Below, piece by piece: positions 35,549-44,534 of a stretch of DNA of 57,346 nt. Location of the stretch: assembly GCA_002841375.1 (NCBI GenBank), contig PGZO01000028.1:1-57346 (forward strand), given 5' to 3'. The translations under genes were made by a program, and so were the position numbers. Numbering within the stretch: the first letter of the stretch is position 1; each line of letters starts with the position of its first letter. Below the pieces are notes generated by a model. It saw only the letters and a list, made by a program, of their open reading frames with translations. It made no database searches and was not told the origin of the DNA. This DNA comes from Firmicutes bacterium HGW-Firmicutes-7 (GTDB lineage: Bacteria > Bacillota > Clostridia > Lachnospirales > Vallitaleaceae).

Positions 35549-36843
35549 TGCCAAGTACAGGTATTGCAATTGCTATACTATTAATATCTTTTATTATTTT
35601 ATTGATGCTTAAAGTACCCGTTACATTTTCATTAGCACTTTCAACGGTACTGACAGCGTTATACTATCAAGTTCCGTTAATGACCATTATGTTAAAAATG
35701 GTTAAAGGTATTGAATCTTCATCCTTAATGGCCATTCCTTTTTTCATTATAGCAGGTGAAATCATGGGCGCTGGAGGTATTTCCAGAAGGTTAATTGAAT
35801 TTGCGAATGTTATGGTAGGTCGTGTTAGAGGTGGCCTTGCCCAAGTTAATATATTAGCAAGTATGTTTTTTGGTGGAATTTCAGGTTCTGCCGTTGCAGA
35901 TGTTTCTTCTATTGGTGCGATTTTAATTCCAATGATGAAAAAGAGCGGTTATGATGATGATTATTCTGTAGCGGTTACAGTTACGAGTTCTTGTCAAGGC
36001 GTTATTATTCCTCCGAGCCATAATATGATTATATATTCTTTGGCAGCAGGTGGCGTATCTGTTGGAAAACTTTTCTTAGGAGGACTCATACCAGGGATTA
36101 TTCTAGGGATCGCATTAATGATTCTAAGCTATTTTATAGCAGTAAAAAGAGGCTATCCAAAAGGCGAGAAAATTTCTTTTATCGATAAAATTAAAATCTC
36201 CTTTAATGCTTTCTTTGGATTATTTACAGCCATTATTATTATGGGTGGTGTTTTGACGGGTGTGTTTACAGCTACAGAATCCGCAGCCGTTGCTTGTCTC
36301 TATGCATTTATTATAACTTTCTTTGTTTATAGAGAAATACCGCTTAAACGAATGAACCAGATATTATATAATTCATTAAAAACGTTAGCGTTAGTACTTA
36401 GTCTAATTGCAGCTGCAAAAGCTTTTGGACATATGCTTGCTTTATTGCAAGTGCCAGCATTAGCAACGAATGCATTATTAACAATTTCACATAATAGAAA
36501 TGTTTTATTGTTATTAATTTTATTACTCGTACTTTTATTAGGATGTATTATGGACATGGCACCATTGATTCTTATTTTAACACCTATATTACTCCCGGTT
36601 GTAACAAGCTTAGGAATGGATCCAATACAATTTGGGGTGGTTCTAATTCTTAACTTAGCAATAGGATTATGTACACCGCCAGTAGGTGGCGCACTGTTTG
36701 TAGGTTGTGCTGTTGGACGGGTTTCGATAGAAAAAATGACCAAGACCTTATTACCATTTTACGCAGTAATGGTATCAGTATTGTTGTTAATTACTTTTGT
36801 TCCTCAAATCGTTATGTTTGTACCAAATTTACTATTTAAGTAA
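35548..36843 (+). CDS. dctM: TRAP transporter large permease DctM
   Basis: 431 residues with about 12 TM helices. DctM hallmarks include KVPVTFSLALS, PFFIIAGEIMGAGGISRRLI, MFFGGISGSAVADVSSIGAI and CQGVIIPPSHNMIIYS. It forms the sodium-coupled transport channel with DctQ, taking substrate from DctP. The close spacing and common strand indicate one operon with dctP-dctP-dctQ and probably the following SDR gene. Confidence 0.96.
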   Translation: MPSTGIAIAILLISFIILLMLKVPVTFSLALSTVLTALYYQVPLMTIMLKMVKGIESSSLMAIPFFIIAGEIMGAGGISRRLIEFANVMVGRVRGGLAQVNILASMFFGGISGSAVADVSSIGAILIPMMKKSGYDDDYSVAVTVTSSCQGVIIPPSHNMIIYSLAAGGVSVGKLFLGGLIPGIILGIALMILSYFIAVKRGYPKGEKISFIDKIKISFNAFFGLFTAIIIMGGVLTGVFTATESAAVACLYAFIITFFVYREIPLKRMNQILYNSLKTLALVLSLIAAAKAFGHMLALLQVPALATNALLTISHNRNVLLLLILLLVLLLGCIMDMAPLILILTPILLPVVTSLGMDPIQFGVVLILNLAIGLCTPPVGGALFVGCAVGRVSIEKMTKTLLPFYAVMVSVLLLITFVPQIVMFVPNLLFK

Positions 36844-36920
36844 AACGCCAACAGGCATTTATTTAGTGAATAGAAGCGGGTTATGGGAAGCAATTGAAAG
36901 ATTGGAAAAGAGGTGATTGT

Positions 36921-37766
36921 ATGTTTGACCAATTACAAGGAAAGGTTGCAGTGATTACTGGTGGGGGTGGCATTTTGTGTGGTGCTTTTGCCAAAGAACT
37001 TGCGACGTATGGTGTCAAAGTAGCGTTATTGGATTTATCAGAAGAAGCAGCACAAGGCGTTGCAGATATTATCAATCAAAAAGGTGGTACTGCAATAGCC
37101 GTTGGTTGTAATGTGCTAGAAGTTAAGAGCGTGGAAGCTGCAAAAGACCAAGTGATAGAAACCTTTGGTGGTTGCGACATACTTATCAATGGTGCAGGGG
37201 GAAATCACCCTAAGGCTTCAACAACAAAAGAGACCTTATCAGTAAGTGACTTAACCCAAGAAATAGATGGTGTAACAACTTTTTTCGATTTAGATCTTAA
37301 AGGTTTTGAGTTTGTATTTAATTTGAATTTTATGGGAACACTTATTGTGACACAAGTTTTCTCTAAACCAATGGTAGGAAAAGAAGGGGCAACAATCCTG
37401 AATATTTCTTCAATGAGCGCCCCTTGTCCAATGACGAAGGTACCAGCATATAGCGCTGCGAAAGCAGCTATCAGTAATTTCACCCAGTGGTTGGCTGTTC
37501 ATATGGCAGAAGCAGGTATACGCGTGAATGCCATTGCGCCAGGCTTTTTTATTACCGCACAAAATGAAAAGTTATTGGTTAATGAAGATGGTACATTAAC
37601 GGAGCGTTCACAAAAAATTATTGATCATACACCAATGAGACGTTTTGGAGAACCAGTAGACCTACTAGGAACCTTATTATGGCTATGTGATCATAGCATG
37701 TCAGCATTTATAACTGGCATTGTGGTACCTGTTGATGGTGGTTTTATGGCGTACTCGGGTGTGTAA
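36921..37766 (+). CDS. uxuB: SDR oxidoreductase, D-mannonate oxidoreductase (fructuronate reductase) type
   Basis: 281 residues from the ATG at 36921 (AAGAGGTGA just upstream). It is a short-chain dehydrogenase with [24 protein letters not shown], an LNFMGTLI segment, Ser in ISSMSAP and YSAAKAA. The insertion after [11 protein letters not shown] and the length match the YjmF/UxuB-type SDRs that interconvert fructuronate and mannonate. No mannonate dehydratase (uxuA) is in the window, so either it lies elsewhere or this enzyme uses another ketose acid. The symbol is provisional. Confidence 0.75.
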   Translation: MFDQLQGKVAVITGGGGILCGAFAKELATYGVKVALLDLSEEAAQGVADIINQKGGTAIAVGCNVLEVKSVEAAKDQVIETFGGCDILINGAGGNHPKASTTKETLSVSDLTQEIDGVTTFFDLDLKGFEFVFNLNFMGTLIVTQVFSKPMVGKEGATILNISSMSAPCPMTKVPAYSAAKAAISNFTQWLAVHMAEAGIRVNAIAPGFFITAQNEKLLVNEDGTLTERSQKIIDHTPMRRFGEPVDLLGTLLWLCDHSMSAFITGIVVPVDGGFMAYSGV

Positions 37767-37878
37767 TATAGCTATCTTTACCATTAATATTTACGCCCAT
37801 AGTACAAGCGTTTTTAGTAAATCTAATATTTTAAAATAAGATAACCAATTCCCCCCCTCCTATTAATAGATTTTTCTT

Positions 37879-37917
37879 GCAAAATATGCCCACCCCGAAT
37901 AAAGTGGGCTATTTTGC
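37879..37917. terminator. Terminator-like hairpin closing the uronate island
   Basis: A 14-15-bp stem (37879-37893 with 37904-37917, one bulge) around a 10-nt loop, with TATTTTGC in the descending arm and the A-rich mirror in the ascending arm, so it could act in both directions. Confidence 0.65.
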
Positions 37918-38006
37918 TACGTAATATGTTTTTAAGATTTGAAGTTTTTAAAGAGTGATGGGTTTATTACAACTATATTAAGGTATTATTTTACAGGCAA
38001 AATGCC

Positions 38007-38035
38007 TTGACATATGAAGCGAAAAGTAATATACT
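38007..38035 (+). promoter_or_regulatory. Promoter of the SRP RNA gene
   Basis: TTGACA (38007-38012), 17 bases, TATACT (38030-38035), which places the transcript start near 38041-38043. Confidence 0.75.
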
Positions 38036-38041
38036 AGTCGT

Positions 38042-38329
38042 TGCTACACTGTCATAAAGTTTCCGCGCAAGCCGGGGAGATAGCGGTGCCCTGAACCTGC
38101 AATCCGCTATAGCAGGGGTGATATCTATCTGAGGCCTTCTATTTGTAGGGCTGCCCTTTACAAGTGATGATGATAATTGGGTCTTACGCAACTAGAATCT
38201 ACGAACCGTGTCAGGTCCGGAAGGAAGCAGCACTAACTAGAAGCTCTGGTGTGCCGTAAGGTAGCCTGGCTTGAGTTAACTATAAAGGTAACGCTTATGG
38301 ATGATTGTCGAAGTGAGATGCGCGGAATT
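38042..38329 (+). ncRNA. ffs: Signal recognition particle RNA, long Bacillus/Clostridium type
   Basis: The conserved Ffh-binding domain is at about 38208-38239 (GTGTCAGGTCCGGAAGGAAG then CAGCAC). The 5' part has GCCGGGGAGATAGCGGTGCC and CCTGCAATCCGCTATAGCAGGG as in B. subtilis scRNA. The 3' part has GTAACGCTTATGG and GCGCGGA, which pairs with TCCGCGC near 38062-38068. The length of about 285 nt means the Alu domain is present. A terminator follows. The ends are estimated to within about 5 bases. Confidence 0.95.
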
Positions 38330-38349
38330 TAATATATAATAATACAAAG

Positions 38350-38383
38350 AACATTTATACATAACAATATAGATGTTTTTTTT
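38350..38383 (+). terminator. Terminator of the SRP RNA gene
   Basis: AACATTTATA (38350-38359) pairs with TATAGATGTT (38368-38377; one G-U), followed by further T residues to 38383. Confidence 0.75.
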
Positions 38384-38427
38384 GTGTTCTTAACGTAGCG
38401 AATGGGAGAGCGAGTATCCTTTGATGC

Positions 38428-39867
38428 TTAAACAGGCAATTGAATTACAAAAAGAGCACCATTTAAAGTATTTTCTGCGGTGATTTTACCTTTATGCTTT
38501 TCAATTACGGATTTGCTAATGGCTAATCCTAATCCCAGATTCCCTTTTTCTCCTTTGAAGAACCGATCAAATATATAGGGAATTTCCTCAACTTCAAAAC
38601 CATCTCCATCATCATAAATACGAATCTGTAAATAATTAGCATTGGAATAATTTAAATCAATGTCAACAGTTTGGGCAGCATGTCTTATACAGTTGCTAAT
38701 TATATTTGTAATTGCTCGTCCAATTTTTTCCTCATCTGCAAATATGGACAAGGACTGATCTTGAAAATAGTTGATACGCATAACAATATTTTTATTTATT
38801 GCGATCCCCTTCATTCGATCAAAACAAGCTTTAAGTAGATCATTTACTTGAAGATTAGAGAAATTGTAATTCTCTTCAATCGAATCTAACCTAGACAAGT
38901 ATAATAGGTCCTCCACGAGCTTAGTCATGCGTTTTGTCTCATCGATAATAATGGTATGGGCTGTTTCATTATCGATCACATGATATTTCATCCCTTCTGC
39001 ATAGCTTTGAATAGACATAAGGGGTGTGCGGAACTCATGAGATATATTTTGAAGAAAGGTCTTTTGGGCTTGATCATAACAGTGTAGTTTTTCAGACATA
39101 ATATTAATTGTATGTATAAATTCTTCTAATTCATCATCTGCGGGCATTACAATCTTCGTTCCAAAATCTCGTTCAGATAGTGCACGAACATGTTGATTGA
39201 GAGAAGATAAGGGGGATGATATTTTTTTTGCAACAAGAGAGGAAATATATACAGTCACTAAAGAAGAAAAAATTAATATTATAAGAAGAATGATATTTAT
39301 CTGTAGCTGTAACTGATTGATTTTTTGTAGGCTGGAATATATGATAATCCATCCTAAACCAAAGGTATTTTTATCAGAAACGGGTTTAATAATAGCGATA
39401 TATGCATTGTTGTCATATCGAAAATTTGTATAGGACTCTATTGTCTTGATATTTGAAGGGTTTATTTCGCTAATGATTTGATTAGAAAGTACATCATAAG
39501 AATCTGAATAATCTTTTGGCGTCAAATTAATAATAGATTTGTCTTTATCTAATAAAATATAATTTGCATTTAGTACAGAAAGGGGCTCCCTTAATGAACG
39601 ATCTAACATAAAATAAAATCCAACATCACTAGTATCTTTTCCATTAAAAGGAAGAGGTGGTGTTTTATGCTTTGGAAGGAAGGAAGGACCTTTTTGAAGG
39701 GCAATAAATTCAGTATGGGAAGCAATTTTATTTAATTGTCTTAATATATCCTTTTCCATATATAAGCGAACAGTAATATTGAAAATAATTGCAACCATAA
39801 ATATAAGTAAGATGATTACAACAAGATTATATTTAAATATCCGCCATTTGATTGTATGTCTCTTCAT
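38428..39867 (-). CDS. Sensor histidine kinase (HAMP, HisKA, HATPase)
   Basis: 479 residues if started at the ATG at 39867 (AAAGGA about 12 bases upstream, 7 bases after the regulator's stop). An ATG at 39888 overlaps the regulator gene and lacks a ribosome site. TM helices lie at about 10-32 and 165-188 with an extracellular sensor between, then HAMP. The dimerisation domain has NISHEFRTPLMSIQSYAEG with phospho-His277 and the ATPase lobe has IISNCIRHA, DDGDGF and GLGLAIS. It pairs with the OmpR-type regulator. Its stimulus is unknown. Confidence 0.93.
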   Translation of the reverse strand: MKRHTIKWRIFKYNLVVIILLIFMVAIIFNITVRLYMEKDILRQLNKIASHTEFIALQKGPSFLPKHKTPPLPFNGKDTSDVGFYFMLDRSLREPLSVLNANYILLDKDKSIINLTPKDYSDSYDVLSNQIISEINPSNIKTIESYTNFRYDNNAYIAIIKPVSDKNTFGLGWIIIYSSLQKINQLQLQINIILLIILIFSSLVTVYISSLVAKKISSPLSSLNQHVRALSERDFGTKIVMPADDELEEFIHTINIMSEKLHCYDQAQKTFLQNISHEFRTPLMSIQSYAEGMKYHVIDNETAHTIIIDETKRMTKLVEDLLYLSRLDSIEENYNFSNLQVNDLLKACFDRMKGIAINKNIVMRINYFQDQSLSIFADEEKIGRAITNIISNCIRHAAQTVDIDLNYSNANYLQIRIYDDGDGFEVEEIPYIFDRFFKGEKGNLGLGLAISKSVIEKHKGKITAENTLNGALFVIQLPV

Positions 39868-39874
39868 AGTTAAG

Positions 39875-40582
39875 TTATTCCTTTGCATCTGTATTATTTT
39901 TTATTGCAAAACCAAAGCCCCAAATTGTTTCTATTTTAAGGTTAGATCCAGCGTCAGTTAGTTTGCGTCTTAGTCTTTTGATCATATCATCGGTTGCCCT
40001 TGTTTCAACCTCGCCTTCAAAGCCCCATACCTTATCTAATAATTCGCTTCGACTGATTGCTCTGTTTTTATGTAAGGATAGATAGTATAAAACGGTAAAT
40101 TCCATAACCGTTAAGCTAATGATATGTCCACAACACTCAACAATTTTTGAATCCGGATTAATATAAAGATCATGGATATGAATAGGCTGTTGAGGAAGAT
40201 GTTTTTCTTGATTAAATTCAATTCTTCTGAAAATACAATGCACCCTTGTAACGAGCTCCATAGGGCTGAAGGGCTTGGTAAGGTAATCATCACCACCTAA
40301 CGTTAGGCCTTTGATCTTATCTGCTTCAGTGTCTCTTGCAGATACGATAATAATTGGAACAGAGCTAGTTTTACGAATTGTAGCGCAGAGGGTATAACCA
40401 TCTAATCTTGGCATCATAATATCTAGCACCAATAGATCAGCCTTTCTTAAATTAAAGGCCGCTAGTAGCGCACTTCCATCGTGAAAGGTTTTGACCTCAA
40501 AGCCTTCCTTGAGGAGGAAAGAGCTAATAATAGTACATATATTTATTTCGTCATCTGCTATGTAAATTAATTTTTTATTCAT
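39875..40582 (-). CDS. OmpR/PhoB-family response regulator
   Basis: 235 residues. The receiver domain has IADDE, phospho-Asp54 in LLVLDIMMPR, SARDTE and Lys in YLTKPFSP. The winged-helix domain (about 130-228) has LTVMEFTVLYYLSLHKNRAI, a recognition helix near TRATDDMIKRLRRKL and the terminal WGFGFAI. GGGAGGTG stands upstream on the minus strand. It is divergent from dnaX and forms an operon with the kinase. Confidence 0.95.
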   Translation of the reverse strand: MNKKLIYIADDEINICTIISSFLLKEGFEVKTFHDGSALLAAFNLRKADLLVLDIMMPRLDGYTLCATIRKTSSVPIIIVSARDTEADKIKGLTLGGDDYLTKPFSPMELVTRVHCIFRRIEFNQEKHLPQQPIHIHDLYINPDSKIVECCGHIISLTVMEFTVLYYLSLHKNRAISRSELLDKVWGFEGEVETRATDDMIKRLRRKLTDAGSNLKIETIWGFGFAIKNNTDAKE

Positions 40583-40710
40583 TTTTTTTTATTCACCTCC
40601 CATATATTTTACCATAATCTAGTGAAATTAGCTTTTGGTAAAAGGCATATGATTATTTTGCCACAGTGTTGCCACATTTTACCGGTGTAAACTGACCGAT
40701 AAGCAATTAC

Positions 40711-40739
40711 TTGTCGCACACATATCAATATGCTATAAT
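40711..40739 (+). promoter_or_regulatory. Promoter of dnaX-ebfC-recR
   Basis: TTGTCG (40711-40716), 17 bases, TATAAT (40734-40739) with an extended -10 TGC, 40 bases before the start codon. Confidence 0.7.
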
Positions 40740-40778
40740 TATCTTTGAAATAAAATAGCTCTTATGAGGAAGTGCAAA

Positions 40779-42377
40779 ATGGCATATACAGCTTTATACA
40801 GAAAATGGCGGCCAGATTCTTTTGAGAATGTAGTTGGACAAGAGCATATTGTAAAGACGCTAACCAATCAAATTAAGGCTGGAAGAATTGGACATGCTTA
40901 CTTATTTTGTGGTACAAGAGGAACGGGGAAGACTTCAATAGCAAAAATATTTGCAAAAGCGGTTAATTGTGAAGCCCCAATTGACGGTAGTCCGTGTAAT
41001 CATTGCCCAATATGTGAGAATCTAAGTAATAATCGAAGCATGAATATTATTGAAATCGACGCAGCTTCAAATAATGGTGTTGATAATATTAGAGAAATAA
41101 GAGAGGAAGTAAGATATACGCCTACAGAAGGCAAATATAAGGTGTATATTGTTGATGAGGTTCATATGCTATCACAAGGAGCCTTTAATGCACTGCTTAA
41201 AACCTTAGAAGAGCCACCGAGCCACGTTATTTTTATTCTGGCAACGACCGAGCCACATAAAATTCCAGCGACAATACTTTCAAGATGTCAAAGATATGAC
41301 TTTAAAAGAATTTCGATAAGTATCATTACACAAACACTTATGAAGTACCTAGAAGAAGAAAAAATTGTAGCAGAAGAAGCTGCCATTAAATACATTGCAA
41401 AGGTGGCTGACGGCTCCATGAGGGATGCCTTAAGTGTGTTAGATCAATGTATTGCATTCTATTTAGGAGAAGAGATTACCTTTAACAAGGTGCTTGATGT
41501 ATTAGGCGCTGTAGACACTTCTGTTTTTACGAATATTGTTACAGCTCTTGTAGAAAAAGATATTAAGAAATGCATGGATATTATGGAATTGGTTTTCGTG
41601 CAAGGTAGAGACCTTTCTCAATTTATAATGGATCTTATACACTATTTTAGAAACCTTATAGTTATTAAGAGTGTTGGTGACCAGGAAGCAACCGTAGAAA
41701 TGTCAGAAGAAAACCTAGAAGTGCTTAAGCAACAAGGACATTCATTAACAGAAGAAGCAATCATATATTATATAAAGGCTTTCTCTGAACTAGAAATGAA
41801 AATCAAACAGGCATCTCAAAAAAGAGTATTAATTGAAGTTGAGCTTATGAAGCTATGTCAACCTTCAACAGAAAGCTCACTTGCAGGTGTGATGGATCGT
41901 TTGGCACACCTTGAAAAGCTTGTTAAAGAGGGTAGCGTTCATAGAGAAGTTGTCGTAACACAACAACCAGCCATTACAGAACCAAAAGCACCTAAAAAAA
42001 AGATTCTTAAGGATGCTATTCCAAAAGATGTTAAGGAAGCGATGCTTAGGTTTGAAGAACTTGTTTCAAGAACCACAGGACTTGAAAAGGCAATTTTAAC
42101 GAGAGCGATTCCTGCATACTTAGAGGATGATTATCTATATATAATTTGTGAAGACGAAATACAAAAAAATCGCTTGATTTTACCTGAGAATACAAGTAAA
42201 ATTAATGAAATATTAGGAAGTCTTCATGAAAAAAACTTTAAGCTTAAGATTTTGACTGTTCAGGAGTATGATACGTTTGCCCATTCAACCAAGGATATTA
42301 CAACTGCTGCACATGATGCAAAAAATCTGTTTGAAGAACTTAAATCACAAATTAATTTTGATATACAAGAAATCTAG
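40779..42377 (+). CDS. dnaX: DNA polymerase III subunits gamma/tau
   Basis: 532 residues from the ATG at 40779 (GAGGAAG at 40766-40772; an ATG at 40764 overlaps it). It has the conserved start AYTALYRKWRPDSFENVVGQ, Walker A GTRGTGKT at 45-52, a zinc module with Cys64, Cys73, Cys76 and Cys79, Walker B YIVDEVHML and the sensor-1 ILATTEPHKIPATILSRCQ. Domain III and a tau-like C-terminal region follow. It is the clamp-loader ATPase that links polymerases to the replisome. Confidence 0.97.
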   Translation: MAYTALYRKWRPDSFENVVGQEHIVKTLTNQIKAGRIGHAYLFCGTRGTGKTSIAKIFAKAVNCEAPIDGSPCNHCPICENLSNNRSMNIIEIDAASNNGVDNIREIREEVRYTPTEGKYKVYIVDEVHMLSQGAFNALLKTLEEPPSHVIFILATTEPHKIPATILSRCQRYDFKRISISIITQTLMKYLEEEKIVAEEAAIKYIAKVADGSMRDALSVLDQCIAFYLGEEITFNKVLDVLGAVDTSVFTNIVTALVEKDIKKCMDIMELVFVQGRDLSQFIMDLIHYFRNLIVIKSVGDQEATVEMSEENLEVLKQQGHSLTEEAIIYYIKAFSELEMKIKQASQKRVLIEVELMKLCQPSTESSLAGVMDRLAHLEKLVKEGSVHREVVVTQQPAITEPKAPKKKILKDAIPKDVKEAMLRFEELVSRTTGLEKAILTRAIPAYLEDDYLYIICEDEIQKNRLILPENTSKINEILGSLHEKNFKLKILTVQEYDTFAHSTKDITTAAHDAKNLFEELKSQINFDIQEI

Positions 42378-42406
42378 AAAATATTTAATATTTAGGAGGA
42401 AATGAA

Positions 42407-42757
42407 ATGGCAAAAAAAGGTGGATTTCCAGGAGGCGGAATGCCTAACAATATGAATAATCTTATGAAACAAGCACAAAAAATGCAAAAGCAAATGCAAG
42501 ACATGCAAGAAGAGTTAGACACTAAAAGCTTTGAAGCAGTTGTAGGTGGCGGCGTCGTGAAAGCAGAAGTTAATGGTAAAAAAGAGCTTAAGAAAATTAC
42601 AATCCAAAAGGAAGCTGTTGATCCTGATGATGTTGAAATGCTAGAAGATCTCATTGTTGCTGCAGTAAATGAAGCAATAAGAAAGGCGGATCAACAAGTG
42701 AATCAACAAATGTCACAATTAACAGGGGGTATGAATTTGCCAGGTGGTCTATTCTAA
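42407..42757 (+). CDS. ebfC: YbaB/EbfC family nucleoid-associated protein
   Basis: 116 residues. It has a Gly/Met-rich start, a Gln/Met-rich amphipathic helix ([19 protein letters not shown]), and then the compact YbaB fold ([37 protein letters not shown]). It is a dimeric DNA-binding protein conserved between dnaX and recR in most bacteria. AGGAGG at 42393-42398. recR starts 2 bases after its stop. Confidence 0.95.
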   Translation: MAKKGGFPGGGMPNNMNNLMKQAQKMQKQMQDMQEELDTKSFEAVVGGGVVKAEVNGKKELKKITIQKEAVDPDDVEMLEDLIVAAVNEAIRKADQQVNQQMSQLTGGMNLPGGLF

Positions 42758-42759
42758 TT

Positions 42760-43368
42760 ATGGGGATGGATTATTTTGGTACACATATTGGCAAGTTAAT
42801 TGAAGAATTATCAAGACTTCCGGGTATTGGTCCTAAGACTGCACAAAGGTTGGCTTTCTATATTATTAATTTGCCAGAAAGCGCAACAACCAATCTTGCA
42901 ACCTCGATTATAGAGGCAAAGAGAAATACAAAATATTGTGAAAAGTGCTGTGCAATTACCGATGCAAAGTACTGTCCAATATGTCAAAATGAAAAGAGAG
43001 ACCAAGGCACGATCATGGTAGTCGAAGAATCAAGAGATATGGCCGCTTATGAACGTACGAAACAATACAGAGGACTTTATCATGTCCTTCAAGGAGCAAT
43101 ATCTCCTATGCTAGGTATTGGACCTAAAGATTTAAAGATGCGTGAGTTGCTCCTAAGGCTTGAGGCAGAAGACGTAAAAGAAATTATATTAGCAACCAAT
43201 TCCTCAGTTGAAGGAGAAGCTACCGCGGTCTATTTAAGCAAGCTAATTAAGCCATTGGGCATTAAAGTTTCAAGAATTGCAAACGGCGTTCCCGTTGGCG
43301 GAGATTTAGAATATGTAGATGAAATTACCCTTTCAAGAGCACTAGAAGGACGAATAATTTTATCATAA
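42760..43368 (+). CDS. recR: Recombination mediator protein RecR
   Basis: 202 residues. The N-terminal helix-hairpin-helix is LSRLPGIGPKTAQRLAFYI. The zinc finger is CEKCCAITDAKYCPIC. The Toprim domain begins TIMVVEESRDMAAYE. The C-terminal Walker-B-like region contains GVPVGGDLEYVDEITL. RecR works with RecO/RecF to load RecA on gapped DNA. The ribosome site is weak (AGGTGG inside the ebfC end), which suggests coupling to ebfC. Confidence 0.97.
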   Translation: MGMDYFGTHIGKLIEELSRLPGIGPKTAQRLAFYIINLPESATTNLATSIIEAKRNTKYCEKCCAITDAKYCPICQNEKRDQGTIMVVEESRDMAAYERTKQYRGLYHVLQGAISPMLGIGPKDLKMRELLLRLEAEDVKEIILATNSSVEGEATAVYLSKLIKPLGIKVSRIANGVPVGGDLEYVDEITLSRALEGRIILS

Positions 43369-43439
43369 GCGTTGTTTTAATGTCCCTAGTAAAAAAAGTT
43401 TTATCAGTTCGCTGAAAACAGATCGAAGTTTTATCAAAG

Positions 43440-43483
43440 ACATGCCTTTAAAGAATTCAAACCTCTTTAAATGCATGTTTTTT
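43440..43483 (+). terminator. Terminator after recR
   Basis: ACATGCCTTTAAAG (43440-43453) pairs with CTTTAAATGCATGT (43465-43478, one mismatch), followed by a T-run. Its core (GCCTTTAAAGAATT) recurs in the hairpin at 46399-46443. Confidence 0.75.
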
Positions 43484-43882
43484 AATGCCTAAAACTTGTC
43501 CCGCTTTATTCTTCAACAGCCTCTTCAATAGCCCTTAAAAGACCCCCAATTAGAAAGATCTAATGGATTCCTAACATAGAATACAAGCATTCACCAAAGC
43601 CCTTAAAACCGTATTGGAAGAGCGTATTGAAAAATATGATGGATGATTCCGACTTTCTATTACCATAGAAAGTCGATGTAACAAACCCAGTAAGTACAAG
43701 GAAGTACGGGCTTTTAACAGCACAGGTCCGATTAAAAGCAAGACCAGTAAAATCAGTAACGGCAGTAAAACCAGTAAGTGCAGTAGGACCTTACATTCAG
43801 AGAGAATTTTTCTATTAAATCTTTTACTGATTTAGAGAAGGGGGGAGTGAGTTGCTATACTGATTAAATTAATTACTGAAAA
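43484..43882. other. Non-coding stretch with a hairpin and a 9-bp tandem repeat
   Basis: No convincing gene was found. A perfect hairpin CGACTTTCTA/TAGAAAGTCG lies at 43650-43659/43666-43675. Five imperfect 9-bp units beginning CAGTA run from 43745 to 43789 (CAGTAAAAT, CAGTAACGG, CAGTAAAAC, CAGTAAGTG, CAGTAGGAC), with a related CCAGTAAGTAC near 43689. Several frames stay open through the repeat because its length is a multiple of three, but none has a start with a ribosome site. Confidence 0.5.
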
Positions 43883-44146
43883 TTATTCTAAATCCTGAAT
43901 ATTCATTTTATCAATTTCGGACAACTTTTCTTGCTTCTCTTTATCTAAATACTTTACTACAAAGTAAATTACAAACATAATAATGCTAGTTATGGCAATA
44001 AAGGGTATTAAAACAGCAAAGCACAAAACAACAACTGGTAATATAACAGCAAGTTTGCTTTGTTTTTTTGCTAAGAGATACTCAACAAAAAATAAAACTA
44101 AAGGGATTATCATTAAAGTCATAAGTGCCACAGATACATTAGTCAT
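43883..44146 (-). CDS. Small membrane protein paired with the DUF2089-type regulator
   Basis: 87 residues with two strongly hydrophobic helices (about 4-24 and 32-65, perhaps two segments) and a charged tail (KEKQEKLSEIDKMNIQDLE). Its start overlaps the upstream regulator stop by 8 bases, so translation is coupled. I do not recognise the family. Small membrane proteins in this position often accompany DUF2089 regulators as anti-regulators or effectors (inference). Confidence 0.65.
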   Translation of the reverse strand: MTNVSVALMTLMIIPLVLFFVEYLLAKKQSKLAVILPVVVLCFAVLIPFIAITSIIMFVIYFVVKYLDKEKQEKLSEIDKMNIQDLE

Positions 44147-44450
44147 AACTATTTACCAACCTTTCTCGTTTTTTATACTCTGAAATTAAGATTTTTGCTG
44201 TATCAAAGTCAATTTTCTCATTTATTGCAAGTCTTTTTATCAAAGCAACATATGGTTCATTTGCATTTTCTTCACTAATTTTAATTTTTTGTATCAATCT
44301 ATCTAATCTAAGTCTAACAGTTGGATATGTTACGCCATACTGATTAGAAACTTCCTTCAAAGACCCAGAAGCCATAATAAATTTTTTTATAAATGATACA
44401 TCTTCATCCTCCAAGTTCGTCATCCATTCAGGAATTAATTCTAAAGTCAT
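44139..44450 (-). CDS. DUF2089-type helix-turn-helix regulator
   Basis: 103 residues. LIPEWMTNLEDEDVSFIKKF is followed by ASGSLKEVSNQYGVTYPTVR, a helix-turn-helix (about 28-52) of the kind in DUF2089 proteins, and then RLDRLIQKIK. The C-terminal 45 residues form a second helical region. GGGAGGTG stands well placed on the minus strand. The promoter region carries three copies of a 14-bp palindrome-like motif, which suggests autoregulation. Confidence 0.75.
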   Translation of the reverse strand: MTLELIPEWMTNLEDEDVSFIKKFIMASGSLKEVSNQYGVTYPTVRLRLDRLIQKIKISEENANEPYVALIKRLAINEKIDFDTAKILISEYKKRERLVNSYD

Positions 44451-44465
44451 TTCCTATCACCTCCC

Positions 44466-44534
44466 TTTAATAATATTAAGCATACCATTTAACATTATTA
44501 AAGTCAATATCAATGTTATGTTTAATAATATTAA
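44466..44534 (-). promoter_or_regulatory. Promoter and triple operator-like repeats of the DUF2089 operon
   Basis: On the minus strand TTGACT (44507-44502), 17 bases, TATGCT (44484-44479) with extended -10 TGG. The motif TTTAATAATRTTAA occurs at 44466-44479 (+), 44489-44502 (-) and 44521-44534 (+), that is downstream of, within and upstream of the promoter. Confidence 0.6.

Noticed and set aside
43620-43850. Coding frame through the CAGTA repeats (Ser/Thr/Lys-rich)
   Set aside because: Two frames are equally open because the repeat length is a multiple of three. Neither has an initiation signal.
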